From JACWAE01 sp963847595 (GTDB lineage: Bacteria > Chloroflexota > Dehalococcoidia > SZUA-161), in assembly GCA_963847595.1 (NCBI GenBank), contig CAWKAJ010000001.1, positions 434,001 through 498,000 of the forward strand: DNA of 64,000 nucleotides. Direction: 5' to 3'. The position numbers and the translations under genes were made by a program. Below, one piece after another: positions 8,629 to 17,362 of this stretch (positions are counted from its first letter, which is position 1; every line of letters starts with the position of its first letter). The notes under the pieces were generated by a model that searched no databases, had not been told where the DNA came from, and was given only the letters and a program-made list of their open reading frames with translations.

Positions 8629-9478
8629 GGGCACTCGATATCAGCTTTCTTCTGGGACTTCCCATATCACCTAATCCAACAGAATCAGTCCTTTAAAATG
8701 CTGTCCTTGGGTTAGTAGGTTTTTCCCTGCGCCGGCGGTAGTCACTCCCGACCCGGCGATCCAATTCCGGGAGATGCTGGAGCGCCACCCTAGGGAGCGA
8801 CAGAGGTAGGGATAGCATTCCTCATATCTACTGACATCGTTTAACCATATTCTAAAGCCTTAGCGTGCCGCTGAGTGTTTCATTATCCCGGTCTCGGATA
8901 ATTTAACGAAGAAAAAAGAGGAAGTCCTACTGACACCACACATTCTAGCACTCACGAAGCCATGGCATAAGGCATTGTACCGTTTCCGCGACGATGGTGG
9001 ATTTCACTCTAAATGGGGTAAATCATTGATTTCATTATGTTAGCCTGTGCCCTTTTCGGCCATAAAGTATCACTAAACGGATCTGGATTGCACAAGTGTC
9101 AGAATTGTTGGACGGATTGCACTTAACGGCTGTTTGTTAACTAAGTCGCTTATATTAAGTCCCAAGAGCCTCAGAATACTCCATAGTAGCCGCACGGGCA
9201 CCCGTGCAGAAAACTGTTCAAACTATCGAGAGAGAAGTAATTTTGGCTAAACATTAGTCTGCTGTTTCTTCTTGTGCAAGAGCCCGCTTTGAGAATATCG
9301 GCGGGCTTGGGGGGTATTTATCAAGCTGTCGTTTCTCAGGTTAAATTGCCACCCATCCTAAGCGTCAGGTCATTTCTTCAATCTCCTTTCTTTGGTATAA
9401 TGGACAATGACCTAGAACCATGATAATGTCGACCAAACGCAGTCGAGCACGATTTAGGAACTAGTAAATGGCAAGACT
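8629..9478. other. 850-bp non-coding gap
   Basis: No open frame here looks like a gene. The one structured element is a 7-bp perfect stem AGCCCGC / GCGGGCT (9281-9287 with 9301-9307), 170 bp before the TIR gene. It lacks a U tract, so it is only weakly terminator-like. The gap may hold decayed accessory DNA. Confidence 0.3.
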
Positions 9479-10447
9479 ATGAAGACATTTTCGCCCATAA
9501 CAATCGTGGACCTCGTGTTTGGTTATTCACTTGGTAGTTTACACGTCTCTGGAGTCATGCCAACATTGCAAGTAAGCTATTCACCGCTAATTAAAGACAA
9601 CGTTGGTAACTTCTCTGCTGTCCGTGAATTAGCTGGCGATTTTTCCTTTGCAGGGGAGCATATGCTAGCTCAAATAACTCAAAAAATACAGACTCTGGAG
9701 AGAATTCTTGGGATGTTACTTCCATCTTACGAGATACCTATAGGCGGCAGCCCACCTCTTAGAGTTGAACCTATTATTAATAGCATTATATGCAGTTACT
9801 TCACAATGCCACCAACGAGTGAACCTAATCAACTGTCAGTCTTATATTATTTTCGAACTCAAAGAAGTCAGCACACGCAGTTGGAAGTGCCATGGGATTC
9901 ATTATCTCGTTCACAACAGCTCGCCGTCGGAAATATCGCTTCTTGGGTCAAAAACAAATCATGGGAACATCTAGCAAATAAAATAAGGGAAGTTAGCGGT
10001 CAAAGTAACCTGACAAGTAGGCCTCACAAGGTTTTCATTTCTTATAAGAGAAATAGTAAATCGGAAGAGGTCGCAGAGGTCGTGGCACATAGACTATCGC
10101 AACAAGGCATGAACGTTTGGTTTGACAAGTGGGAGGTCATGGCTGGAGATTCTGTTCCTGGCAGAATTGGAGAGGGATTTAAGGATAGTGATGCTTGTCT
10201 CATATTTATGAGTCGTGAATATTCTGGCTCGAACTGGTGCACCAAGGAAATGAATACTGCACTTACTAAGGCAATAAACGAACATCTGACCATCATCCCT
10301 AGTCTGATAGAGCCCTGTGACGTACCAGAGCTTCTCAAGGATATAAAACGCGTAGATTTCATAGAACCTACAGCAAGCGAGTTTGAGAAGAAGCTGGCAG
10401 AGGTCACCGATGCTATTTACAAAGTTGACCTCAACCCATACAGGTAA
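9479..10447 (+). CDS. TIR-domain protein
   Basis: The C-terminal ~130 residues (about 183-315) of this 322-residue protein form a TIR domain: HKVFISYKRNSKSEEVAEVVAH, GMNVWFDKWEVMAGDS, IGEGFKDSDACLIFMSREYS, then SNWCTKEMNTAL. The box with FDKWE and the conserved SxxWCxxE place it in the STIR/TIR_2 type, whose members often hydrolyse NAD+ through a Glu, here probably the E in WCTKEM. The N-terminal ~180 residues are unrecognised and could be the sensor. ATG 9479 has a weak ribosome site. It is convergent with a HEPN-motif gene. A role in abortive-type phage defence is inferred from the family and the neighbourhood. Confidence 0.75.
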   Translation: MKTFSPITIVDLVFGYSLGSLHVSGVMPTLQVSYSPLIKDNVGNFSAVRELAGDFSFAGEHMLAQITQKIQTLERILGMLLPSYEIPIGGSPPLRVEPIINSIICSYFTMPPTSEPNQLSVLYYFRTQRSQHTQLEVPWDSLSRSQQLAVGNIASWVKNKSWEHLANKIREVSGQSNLTSRPHKVFISYKRNSKSEEVAEVVAHRLSQQGMNVWFDKWEVMAGDSVPGRIGEGFKDSDACLIFMSREYSGSNWCTKEMNTALTKAINEHLTIIPSLIEPCDVPELLKDIKRVDFIEPTASEFEKKLAEVTDAIYKVDLNPYR

Positions 10448-10658
10448 AGTGATTCAAACGGCTATTAGCTTCACCAGAACCATAATAAGTTTGTCCCTGC
10501 AGAACGCAATTACAAAATTGGAATTGAGAGTAAGGTTGATAAGTTCCAGTAGGGTGCTGAAAATAAATGTAACCCGCCACCCTGGAAGTGAACTGGTGGC
10601 TCACGTCCGCCTTCCGCGGGCTCCCCTAACCCTACACGTGCTAGCGCAGGTTAGTCAA

Positions 10659-11963
10659 TCATTTAGCCAGTTGTTGAGCTAAACTGGCATGCTTTGTTCT
10701 GAAGAACAGTTGAATTTGACCGGCATCGTTGTTAAGCACGAATTTCAATATTTTCACCTCTGGCTCCGTTAAGGTCTTCTCCTTTAACAGCTTCATTAGT
10801 TCTTTAAGGCGAGACGCGGGCTCTGGTTCCAGTAGAGTCGCTATGACTAATGGATCATGGAGTAGAACATGAAATACAGCCCGAACAACGGATGCTGAAG
10901 CATTAGCTAGCATTTCGGTGTTGTAAGGCTCAGCAGCCCGCGCGTGACCATAGCAATTCCCAACAAACGAGAGAACTGCGGCTTTTGCATAGACTGCAGC
11001 TGCTTCTGAAGGCACATCAAATCCAAGGGTGCGAAGTGCTTTTGCATGCTCGGGCTCATTATAAAAATTGTGCCAACCAGAATAAGCATCGATTAAATTG
11101 CGTGCGTAGTAGCTGAAAATGGCGAACTGCAAAGTCCGAGGTATGTAGCGTATTCCGTCCACAATCTTTAAGAATTCCATTGCTTCTTTAGAAGCATCTG
11201 CAGATGTGCGGTCCCGCAACGAAGCAAATCGTTGTGCTACAGTACTACGCGTTTCGTCACTACACCACTTCCAGAGTTGAGGTGCTATTGTTTTGATTGA
11301 TGCCTTGAGGTTGGATGTGCATGTTGGCTCTATCCATTTAGAAAAGAAGCTGTGTATTAAAGGTTCGTAAATGCGGCTGGACTGCGCTTGAATCAATGCG
11401 AGAGCCTCTTCTGGCACAATGGAACCGACCGATAAAGACCCGATCAAATCACGAATGCTTAAGCCAGGAGCTGGCGGCTCGAAGCATAGACAGTATTTAA
11501 CGCAATTCTTTACGAAGTTGAATGTCTCTAGTTTGTCAAGTTCTCCTACAGCCTCGTGTGCCATAGAAAATCTGTTTCTGATTTCCCGACAGTGGTGAAG
11601 GAAGAAATGAGCCTCAGCACCAATTATTCCTAGTGCAAGACAACCATCGATTAATTCATGGGCTTTGACATCATCACGCAGGTCTTCCAAGGTACGCAAG
11701 TCTGGTTTGTTGATTGCTGCTGCAAAATATTCTATTCCATAAGCAATTATCTTATGTCTAAGAGCGACTTCCACGGCTGCCCAAAAGTAAGCAACACCAG
11801 CATCATTCAAGCCGACATCCACCGCTAAGTGTGCCTTGTCGAAATAGGAGCCTAAATATTCTGGACGGATGGCCTTTTTTATCATAGTCCATGTTTCCGG
11901 CGTTAGACTGTCGAGTTTGGTCAAAGCGCGGGCATTTTCTGGTAGCATAAGCTCGTTGTTCAT
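10659..11963 (-). CDS. Helical protein with a HEPN-like Rx4-6H motif
   Basis: This 434-residue protein, rich in alpha helix, is not recognised as a named family. Around residues 130-150 the segment HHCREIRNRFSMAHE gives an R-N-x5-H motif, close to the catalytic R-x4-6-H of HEPN ribonucleases, preceded by a helix as in that fold. The rest (residues 200-434) consists of helical repeats with no motif I know. It appears to be read from a leaderless promoter (see 11970-11975) and faces the TIR gene tail to tail. A HEPN RNase with a large sensor domain is the best guess; the motif alone does not prove it. Confidence 0.5.
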   Translation of the reverse strand: MNNELMLPENARALTKLDSLTPETWTMIKKAIRPEYLGSYFDKAHLAVDVGLNDAGVAYFWAAVEVALRHKIIAYGIEYFAAAINKPDLRTLEDLRDDVKAHELIDGCLALGIIGAEAHFFLHHCREIRNRFSMAHEAVGELDKLETFNFVKNCVKYCLCFEPPAPGLSIRDLIGSLSVGSIVPEEALALIQAQSSRIYEPLIHSFFSKWIEPTCTSNLKASIKTIAPQLWKWCSDETRSTVAQRFASLRDRTSADASKEAMEFLKIVDGIRYIPRTLQFAIFSYYARNLIDAYSGWHNFYNEPEHAKALRTLGFDVPSEAAAVYAKAAVLSFVGNCYGHARAAEPYNTEMLANASASVVRAVFHVLLHDPLVIATLLEPEPASRLKELMKLLKEKTLTEPEVKILKFVLNNDAGQIQLFFRTKHASLAQQLAK

Positions 11964-11969
11964 GATGGT

Positions 11970-11975
11970 ATTATA
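11970..11975 (-). promoter_or_regulatory. -10 box placing transcription start at the ATG (leaderless)
   Basis: On the minus strand a perfect TATAAT, preceded by TGA, ends six bases before the ATG at 11963. Transcription should therefore begin at or next to the start codon, with no room for a ribosome site. No good -35 is present, so this would be an extended -10 promoter with a leaderless mRNA. Confidence 0.5.
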
Positions 11976-12017
11976 TCATACTAGATACTAGCGACTATGA
12001 ACAGTAATAGCAGTCTG

Positions 12018-12608
12018 TTAGGTGGACACGCTAACCACCTTGAAAACTGTTCTCACCATCGCAGGTATCCGCTCCCTTAAAGATTTGACCTTTTCAGAAT
12101 CAGGCATGTCCCATTTGGGGTTTATCTCAAACTCCACTGTAATTCTTGTGCCTTTAGCCTTCACACTGGTCAGAAAGCCTCTAAAAGCCAGTACCCTCTC
12201 GATTTCCAGTCTGGCTCGCTCAAGGTTGTCCTTAGCAGTTCCAGTTAAGGGCCCTAAGACGACTTGCATATTTACCTTCTCATTTGGAATCTTTGCATCA
12301 CTTTCTTGCTGCCGAGCCTTTGTCAGGTTTGCCCCCTTACCTGGGATTATCTCTTTGATTTCCGTAAGGGGGTACAATCTCTGATGCTGATTGGGCAGAA
12401 GAACACGCACGACTTGAAAATATCCAGATGGCTGCGGCCTCTTCTCCACGTCGAGAACGAGACACTCTTCACCGGCCCACAGTCCCTTCTTGGGAATAAC
12501 AACATCACCTTTAGCGACAAGTCGCAATGGTTTGGGCCTGCTCCTCCTCTTGGCATCAATGCCTTTAGCCGCACGTCGCCTTGGTTCGGGCACCTTATTC
12601 TCTTTCAT
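12018..12608 (-). CDS. Unknown protein, full-length member of a three-copy family in this window
   Basis: This 196-residue protein has a basic N-terminus (residues 1-30) and then an SH3/KOW-like segment (about 30-95: LVAKGDVVIPKKGLWAGEE, then LVLDVEKRP). Its conserved C-terminal module (about 113-196) opens with GTAKDNLERARLEIERVLAFRG, continues KAKGTRITVEFEINPKWD, and closes RIPAMVRTVFKVVSVST. The same module occurs at 16451-16723 (truncated) and 63519-63797. It has a good AGGAG-type ribosome site. The alternating amphipathic helix and beta pattern suggests a small alpha/beta fold. Function unknown; the spread through accessory and core DNA suggests a mobile or lineage-expanded family. Confidence 0.6.
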   Translation of the reverse strand: MKENKVPEPRRRAAKGIDAKRRSRPKPLRLVAKGDVVIPKKGLWAGEECLVLDVEKRPQPSGYFQVVRVLLPNQHQRLYPLTEIKEIIPGKGANLTKARQQESDAKIPNEKVNMQVVLGPLTGTAKDNLERARLEIERVLAFRGFLTSVKAKGTRITVEFEINPKWDMPDSEKVKSLRERIPAMVRTVFKVVSVST

Positions 12609-12904
12609 CCCTTACTCCTGGCAGTTTCACTAACAGGCTTGATGACAACTTTCGCATTCAATTCCTCGGTATCTCCCCTTTTCTCGTTCTCAAATCGGCC
12701 ACTGATTGCGACATTCTACCGCGATTTGTATAATGGCGCAAGCACTCCATAGGTCACTGTTGGTAAGACAGAAGGGAAGTCAATGTTCTGAGCGTGGTTG
12801 CATGGTGAAACCTGGGGGTAAATGAAGGTGAACAACGCTAATTTGTGCAATCCAGTGAGGACTACGAATGCGAGTTTTGTCGAGTAGGCGGTTACTCAGC
12901 GGCT

Positions 12905-13894
12905 CTATTTCATGCCATATAGTGATTCGAGAAACAGCTGTGCCCGGTGTTCATCGCTTACTCCCACCCAAGCAGACAGGAACACCTCAAATGCGTCGCG
13001 AGTTAAGCAGATAGGCTGTGCCAACTCAACATCATCTGGCAGCTTTACCCCAACGTTCGCCGCGACCTTAGCGGCTTCCATAACTGCCTGACTGACTTTG
13101 TCCTTTTCGAGATTGCCAAGAATTCGCTGAATCGCTCGCGCGGTCGAGGCGGATACCCAAATCTGAACGGTGTCGGGACCTATTGGCTCACTCTGGACCC
13201 GGAAGTAATACAGATTAGGGTCTGACGGGGATGGAACATCAAAATAAGGTTGTATCTTGATTCCTGCGCTAGTCGTAACTGAGTACCTCTTTTGGTTCGT
13301 CGCATGGTCAAAAATCCAAAGGCTCTTGCTACCCTTTCGTGCTCCCTTAGGCGTCGTCTCGTTCCATTCTGCGTAGTAGTCCTTCGGTTTCGGTGCTTCC
13401 AAACGCTGCTCAAAGTACAGAAATTCAGTAAGAGAATCTTCCCAAAGAAGCCAACCAGTACGCATATCCGGCTCTGTTTTTGGACACTCTGCTCGAACAT
13501 TCTCTCGCCGTGCCTCGATGAGTTGTGCGTACTGCTTAAAAACATCGCGCATGACCTCATTTGCGGATCGGTCTATGTTTTCAATGCGAATAGAGCGGGT
13601 GGCAGCTGGATGCATCATCGTTGTTCCACATACAGACTTAATAGGGCGCCCGTTTAACGCGCTACATCTAAGCAGCTTTTGTTCGACCCCAAGTCCTTGA
13701 CAATTCACGTCGATGTTGAGGTTACTCCATCCTTTGTACGGAATGCCCTTTGCGGCACAATAGACCTTGTTCCAATCGCCTTCTTCGAGCTTACGACCCA
13801 TCATTTTGGCAACCTCGGTGGCAAGGTGCACCTTTGCTTTTTTGACTTCCTCGCCAGAGAAGGCCTTTAGGGTGGCATTGTAATTTTGTTTCAT
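12905..13894 (-). CDS. Putative type II restriction endonuclease partner of the adjacent methyltransferase
   Basis: This 329-residue protein follows the methyltransferase by 4 bp on the same strand. No endonuclease family is recognised. Residues 58-75 read LNIDVNCQGLGVEQKLLRC, which can be read as a D...ExK nuclease core with D62 and E72-x-K74. The upstream helix (KKAKVHLATEVAKMMGR) and downstream GTTMMHPAATRSIRI fit a DNA-binding enzyme. Restriction enzymes diverge fast and are usually identified by position, and that is the main argument here. It could instead be a DNA-sequence-specific accessory factor. Confidence 0.5.
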   Translation of the reverse strand: MKQNYNATLKAFSGEEVKKAKVHLATEVAKMMGRKLEEGDWNKVYCAAKGIPYKGWSNLNIDVNCQGLGVEQKLLRCSALNGRPIKSVCGTTMMHPAATRSIRIENIDRSANEVMRDVFKQYAQLIEARRENVRAECPKTEPDMRTGWLLWEDSLTEFLYFEQRLEAPKPKDYYAEWNETTPKGARKGSKSLWIFDHATNQKRYSVTTSAGIKIQPYFDVPSPSDPNLYYFRVQSEPIGPDTVQIWVSASTARAIQRILGNLEKDKVSQAVMEAAKVAANVGVKLPDDVELAQPICLTRDAFEVFLSAWVGVSDEHRAQLFLESLYGMK

Positions 13895-13898
13895 TTAT

Positions 13899-16094
13899 CT
13901 ATCTTTTTCCTGCCGAGTCCAACATATTGGCTGCTATTGTGCGGAAAGTCGCAAAATCCGCAAGTTCATATCCACGCGGCAGGACGAAGGCAACCCATTC
14001 GCTATAGAGCCTGCGAAAATCGGGCTCGCTCTCACGAGCTACATGTAGATAACCAGTGATCGGAATGGCGGCCAAGCGGTTAGCAAGAAAGTCACTTATT
14101 GATTCGGGAACAGTCAAACATTTATTCAATGGAACCGCTTTCTTGGCACCCGTAGGTTTTAGACAATGGAGCACCAAATCACAGCCAGCGGTGTTTTCGC
14201 TTACAAACTGCTTGAACGTTCCGTGCTGCTTATCGAATATATCGATTTTCTCTGGAACAAAGCCTGCACGTTGAACAGATGCCCTGATGGTTTCCCAAAC
14301 CATTCCCGATGAATTCATGAAGACGAGTAACATCCAGTGGCCCGCCCTCAGTACCCGATAGCATTCAGATAGACTGCATGCCATCAAATTCTCATATTCG
14401 GCCAAGCCTTTACCTTGAACGCGATTTATGATTGCTTCGTTTGTTGGGTCAGTAAATTCTCCGAGCCAAGCTTCCCAAAGGAAATTCATTTCTGAGTAGT
14501 TGATGTTTGCTCCAAAAGGAGGATCAGTGAAAATAAAGTCAATCGACTCGTCTGGCAAATAAGCCAGATCTGTAGCTGAGTTGCAGACAACAACTCTTCT
14601 GCCTCTATAGTTCTCAGCAGTAGTCTCAAGATGGTCAAGGATGGTAGCAGCCTTTCTTTCAAACGTAACAAAGACATTCGCTTCATTGAAGATAAAAGGA
14701 ACATTGAAGTGAGCTGTATTGCCGCTGCCGCCCCAAAATCGGAATTCAGATAGCCTTGTGACACGCTGATACAAAGATGTGAAGACGAAAGCGGCAAGTG
14801 AAGCCAGCTGAGGGTCTTCAAGTCGGTGTATCTCGCGCCATAAGTGGCTCAATGCCGATAGATTTCGACCAGTGTAGAAGCGGTCAATAGTTGTGAGACC
14901 ATGCCTCTTTGGCTGATTCAAATTCACTCCATCAGGCAACTGAGTTTTTGGGAAATATCCCACCGCCAATGGCGGGGAAGATTCTATGCAGTCCACTCGT
15001 TTGATGTCTGCATCTGTCAATGGATGTTCAACTTGAACTCGACTACAACACTTGTAGCCTAGTATCACCGGCTCAGCCTGGGTGCGGGCAAGTAAGCTTT
15101 TCTTTAATGTCTTACTGCAGTATGGGCAGGGAAATTCAGAGAGTATTTTATGATCTCGGACCGTAAGTCCATATTTCCGACACTGATCCCAAACGCGAAA
15201 TTCAGTCTGACAGTGGGTGCATAAAACGCGGTAAGACCATATCGTGTATAGGATTTCAGTTTCCTTACCACACTCTCGACAAGTTGTTGTATATAAAGCT
15301 TCTCTTATTCTTTGGAGCGAAGCGAGGACAGCCTTTGTTGCTGTGGCGAATTGAGTAGGGGAGACGGTCTCGGTGAAGTTATAGGCGATAAAACACGCCG
15401 CAGGAGACAGCTCATTTAGAATTACATCTGATCCAGCGATCCGGGCTGCGACACCAGTCATGCCGCTTCCTGCGAAAGGATCGAGAACAAGCCCGCCTTG
15501 TGGCAAATAGTGGCGGATAAACTCGATAATGCCCTGAGGCGGAACTTTAGTGTGATATGTATGCGCGTCATATGTGTACGTATTCTTGCCTGCCGATGTT
15601 CCTCCAGTTGCGGCGAGGGACGCTGTCAAAGCAGGCTTCTCGTGTGAACAAACGATTGAGTGGAGAGTGCGGTCCCCATCGCCGAAGAACTTGCCGCTCT
15701 TTAGCCTGGACAGAATCGGGGCGAGCGGAGTGTCACTCACGGATATTTGTGGCGTCGGTGAGAAAAGATCGAGCTGTGCCGTACAGAGCGCACGGCGTGT
15801 AGAACCACGAGACGCAAATGTCCCATTCTGCAAAACACGAACCGACTTACGCAAGGGCAAACCTTGCCTACTCCGAGCAATAAGAGAAGCTATCTTCTTG
15901 ACTTGCATTGGAGATGGCGACTGACAACTGCGTTCCAATCGGTCAATAGCTACAGCAGATGTGCCGAGAAGCTGGGCAAGTTCTGATTGAGTAACATGCG
16001 CCGTCTCTCGTAATCTTCTTAACTGTTCAGCTACATTGTTCATATTCCAGTTCGGACAACTAGTAGAAGCGTCGGTGTCATGCCCAGGTCCCAT
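13899..16094 (-). CDS. XRE-HTH / DNA adenine- or cytosine-N4 methyltransferase
   Basis: This 731-residue fusion has a Cro/C1-type helix-turn-helix at residues 20-72 (TQSELAQLLGTSAVAIDRLE). A methyltransferase follows, with the AdoMet loop LDPFAGSGMTG (205-214) first and the catalytic TDPPFG near residue 530. The ~300 residues between hold a zinc-ribbon set (CRECGKE, CTHCQTEF, CPYCSKTL) and probably the target-recognition part. The order motif I then IV fits alpha- or gamma-type amino-methylases acting on adenine N6 or cytosine N4. The HTH may act as a built-in controller, as in some type II systems. It is the promoter-proximal gene of the pair with 12905-13894. ATG 16094 has a modest AGAGG site. 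Confidence 0.85.
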   Translation of the reverse strand: MGPGHDTDASTSCPNWNMNNVAEQLRRLRETAHVTQSELAQLLGTSAVAIDRLERSCQSPSPMQVKKIASLIARSRQGLPLRKSVRVLQNGTFASRGSTRRALCTAQLDLFSPTPQISVSDTPLAPILSRLKSGKFFGDGDRTLHSIVCSHEKPALTASLAATGGTSAGKNTYTYDAHTYHTKVPPQGIIEFIRHYLPQGGLVLDPFAGSGMTGVAARIAGSDVILNELSPAACFIAYNFTETVSPTQFATATKAVLASLQRIREALYTTTCRECGKETEILYTIWSYRVLCTHCQTEFRVWDQCRKYGLTVRDHKILSEFPCPYCSKTLKKSLLARTQAEPVILGYKCCSRVQVEHPLTDADIKRVDCIESSPPLAVGYFPKTQLPDGVNLNQPKRHGLTTIDRFYTGRNLSALSHLWREIHRLEDPQLASLAAFVFTSLYQRVTRLSEFRFWGGSGNTAHFNVPFIFNEANVFVTFERKAATILDHLETTAENYRGRRVVVCNSATDLAYLPDESIDFIFTDPPFGANINYSEMNFLWEAWLGEFTDPTNEAIINRVQGKGLAEYENLMACSLSECYRVLRAGHWMLLVFMNSSGMVWETIRASVQRAGFVPEKIDIFDKQHGTFKQFVSENTAGCDLVLHCLKPTGAKKAVPLNKCLTVPESISDFLANRLAAIPITGYLHVARESEPDFRRLYSEWVAFVLPRGYELADFATFRTIAANMLDSAGKR

Positions 16095-16450
16095 TGGAGG
16101 AGCCTCTAATCTGTGATTACTCTACGACTTCTTGTATTATACCTCAAAATGGGCGTAGTTTGCAGTAAACACTATTTCAAAAAGCCACGTCATGTGACTC
16201 GTGCCAATGCTGGAGAGAGGATATTTTCCTCTTCACCTTCTACTTTGCCATCGCTAGTACCCGATGGTTGTTATGCACTCTGCGGGATAGCTTGTACCAG
16301 CGATTTAATCGGTCTTATGTTGAAAGATAAGCTCAAATATTCTCGATCAATGGTTGTGGGGGTCACAAAACGTCAGAAAGTGCAATCATGCTGAGGTAGA
16401 ATAGGACAGCCTCCACATTAACCCTGTATCTAAACCGTTAGCAATGTCTA
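16095..16450. other. Intergenic, no gene seen
   Basis: Nothing codes convincingly between the methyltransferase start and the truncated family copy. The region must hold the minus-strand promoter of the methyltransferase operon, but I see no clear -35/-10 pair. Confidence 0.3.
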
Positions 16451-16723
16451 TTAACCCTTACGCCTCTGGATGACTCTTGGAGATACCTCATGCACCTCAA
16501 ACACCTTCCTCACCTTTGCAGGTATCCACTCTTGTAGATAGCTAAGTTTCTCAGACATCGGCAAGTCCCATTTCGGGTTTATATCAAACTCCACGATGAT
16601 TCTTATCCCCTTAGCCTTCACGCCGGTCACAGAGCCTCGGAAATCAAGCACCCTGGTTATTTCTACCTTGGCTCGGTCAAGATTTTCCTCAGCAGTTCCG
16701 CTAACAGGCTCTAAGATGACTCT
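16451..16723 (-). pseudogene. 5'-truncated copy of the 12.0-kb protein family
   Basis: On the minus strand the frame is open from 16723 to 16451 and encodes the module beginning VILEPVSGTAEENLDRAK and continuing LDFRGSVTGVKAKGIR, then DINPKWDLP, WIPAKVRKVFEV. It matches the C-terminal modules at 12018-12608 and 63519-63797 from the very start of the module. In-frame TAG (16726-16724) lies two codons before the homology, and no start with a ribosome site remains. The cut coincides with a 13-bp transposon-like end at 16727. A rescue start at ATG 16651 would give only 66 residues. It is most likely dead. Confidence 0.7.
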
Positions 16724-16726
16724 CTA

Positions 16727-16739
16727 GGGTCGTGCAAAA
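16727..16739. repeat. Solo copy of the MITE end GGGTCGTGCAAAA
   Basis: These 13 bases are identical to the left end of the MITE-like element at 38553-38659. No matching inverted end was found nearby, so this is a solo end or the scar of an incomplete copy. It lies directly against the truncated gene copy at 16451-16723, which suggests the insertion caused the truncation. Confidence 0.5.
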
Positions 16740-16833
16740 TGTTATGTCCAGTCAAAAGATAACAAGACGTGCGTTCTTAGTCAAGAGCAGCTTTAGATAT
16801 TGGCGAAGGTAGGCAGAGGCAGCACCGTTATGA

Positions 16834-17346
16834 CTAACCGGGAGTCTTCAGATTATACCCTAACTGTGCGATCAATGCATCTTTCTGAGCGAGGAGTGTT
16901 TGTAGTTCTGCAGTTCTTTCTCCGACCCTTTGCTCCAGACGGCGCTGATACTCCCTGTTCTCCAACACCAATTTTCTTTTTTCCAGAGCCCTTCTTACTC
17001 TCATGCTCAGGTCATCCAGGTCAAACGGTTTAGTCACATAGTCGTATGCCCCGAGCTTCATGGCTTCCACAGCCGTCTTGGCGTCTGTCACAGCGGTTAT
17101 CATAATCACGCAGGTATCAGGATGGTCGGTAACCATTTGGGGCAGCGCTTCCATACCCGACAGCCCAGGCATCTTGATATCCATAAGCACCACGTCAAAG
17201 TCCTTCATGAAGACTTTCCATAAGGCTTCTTTGCCATCAGACGCTACCTCACAACGATAGCCATCAGCCTCTAATTTGCGGGTGAGCATGCTCCTGATCG
17301 CATCCTCGTCATCAACTATCAATATCGTTACTTCCGCTTCTTCCAT
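16834..17346 (-). CDS. Response regulator receiver protein, probably truncated
   Basis: Residues 5-120 of this 170-residue protein are a CheY-like receiver: ILIVDDEDAIRSML, the phospho-acceptor Asp in DVVLMDIKMPG, and KPFDLDDL with the conserved Lys. A coiled coil follows (RRLEQRVGERTAELQTLL) that normally leads into a histidine-kinase dimerisation domain, but the protein stops at AQLGYNLKTPG. In intact relatives this would be the H-box (LGHDLKTPL). The phospho-accepting His is replaced and the kinase is missing. It lies 16 bp below the PAS kinase at 17363 and is co-transcribed, so it is its likely phosphorylation target. Confidence 0.8.
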   Translation of the reverse strand: MEEAEVTILIVDDEDAIRSMLTRKLEADGYRCEVASDGKEALWKVFMKDFDVVLMDIKMPGLSGMEALPQMVTDHPDTCVIMITAVTDAKTAVEAMKLGAYDYVTKPFDLDDLSMRVRRALEKRKLVLENREYQRRLEQRVGERTAELQTLLAQKDALIAQLGYNLKTPG

Positions 17347-17362
17347 CTCGTACCCCCTGGGC

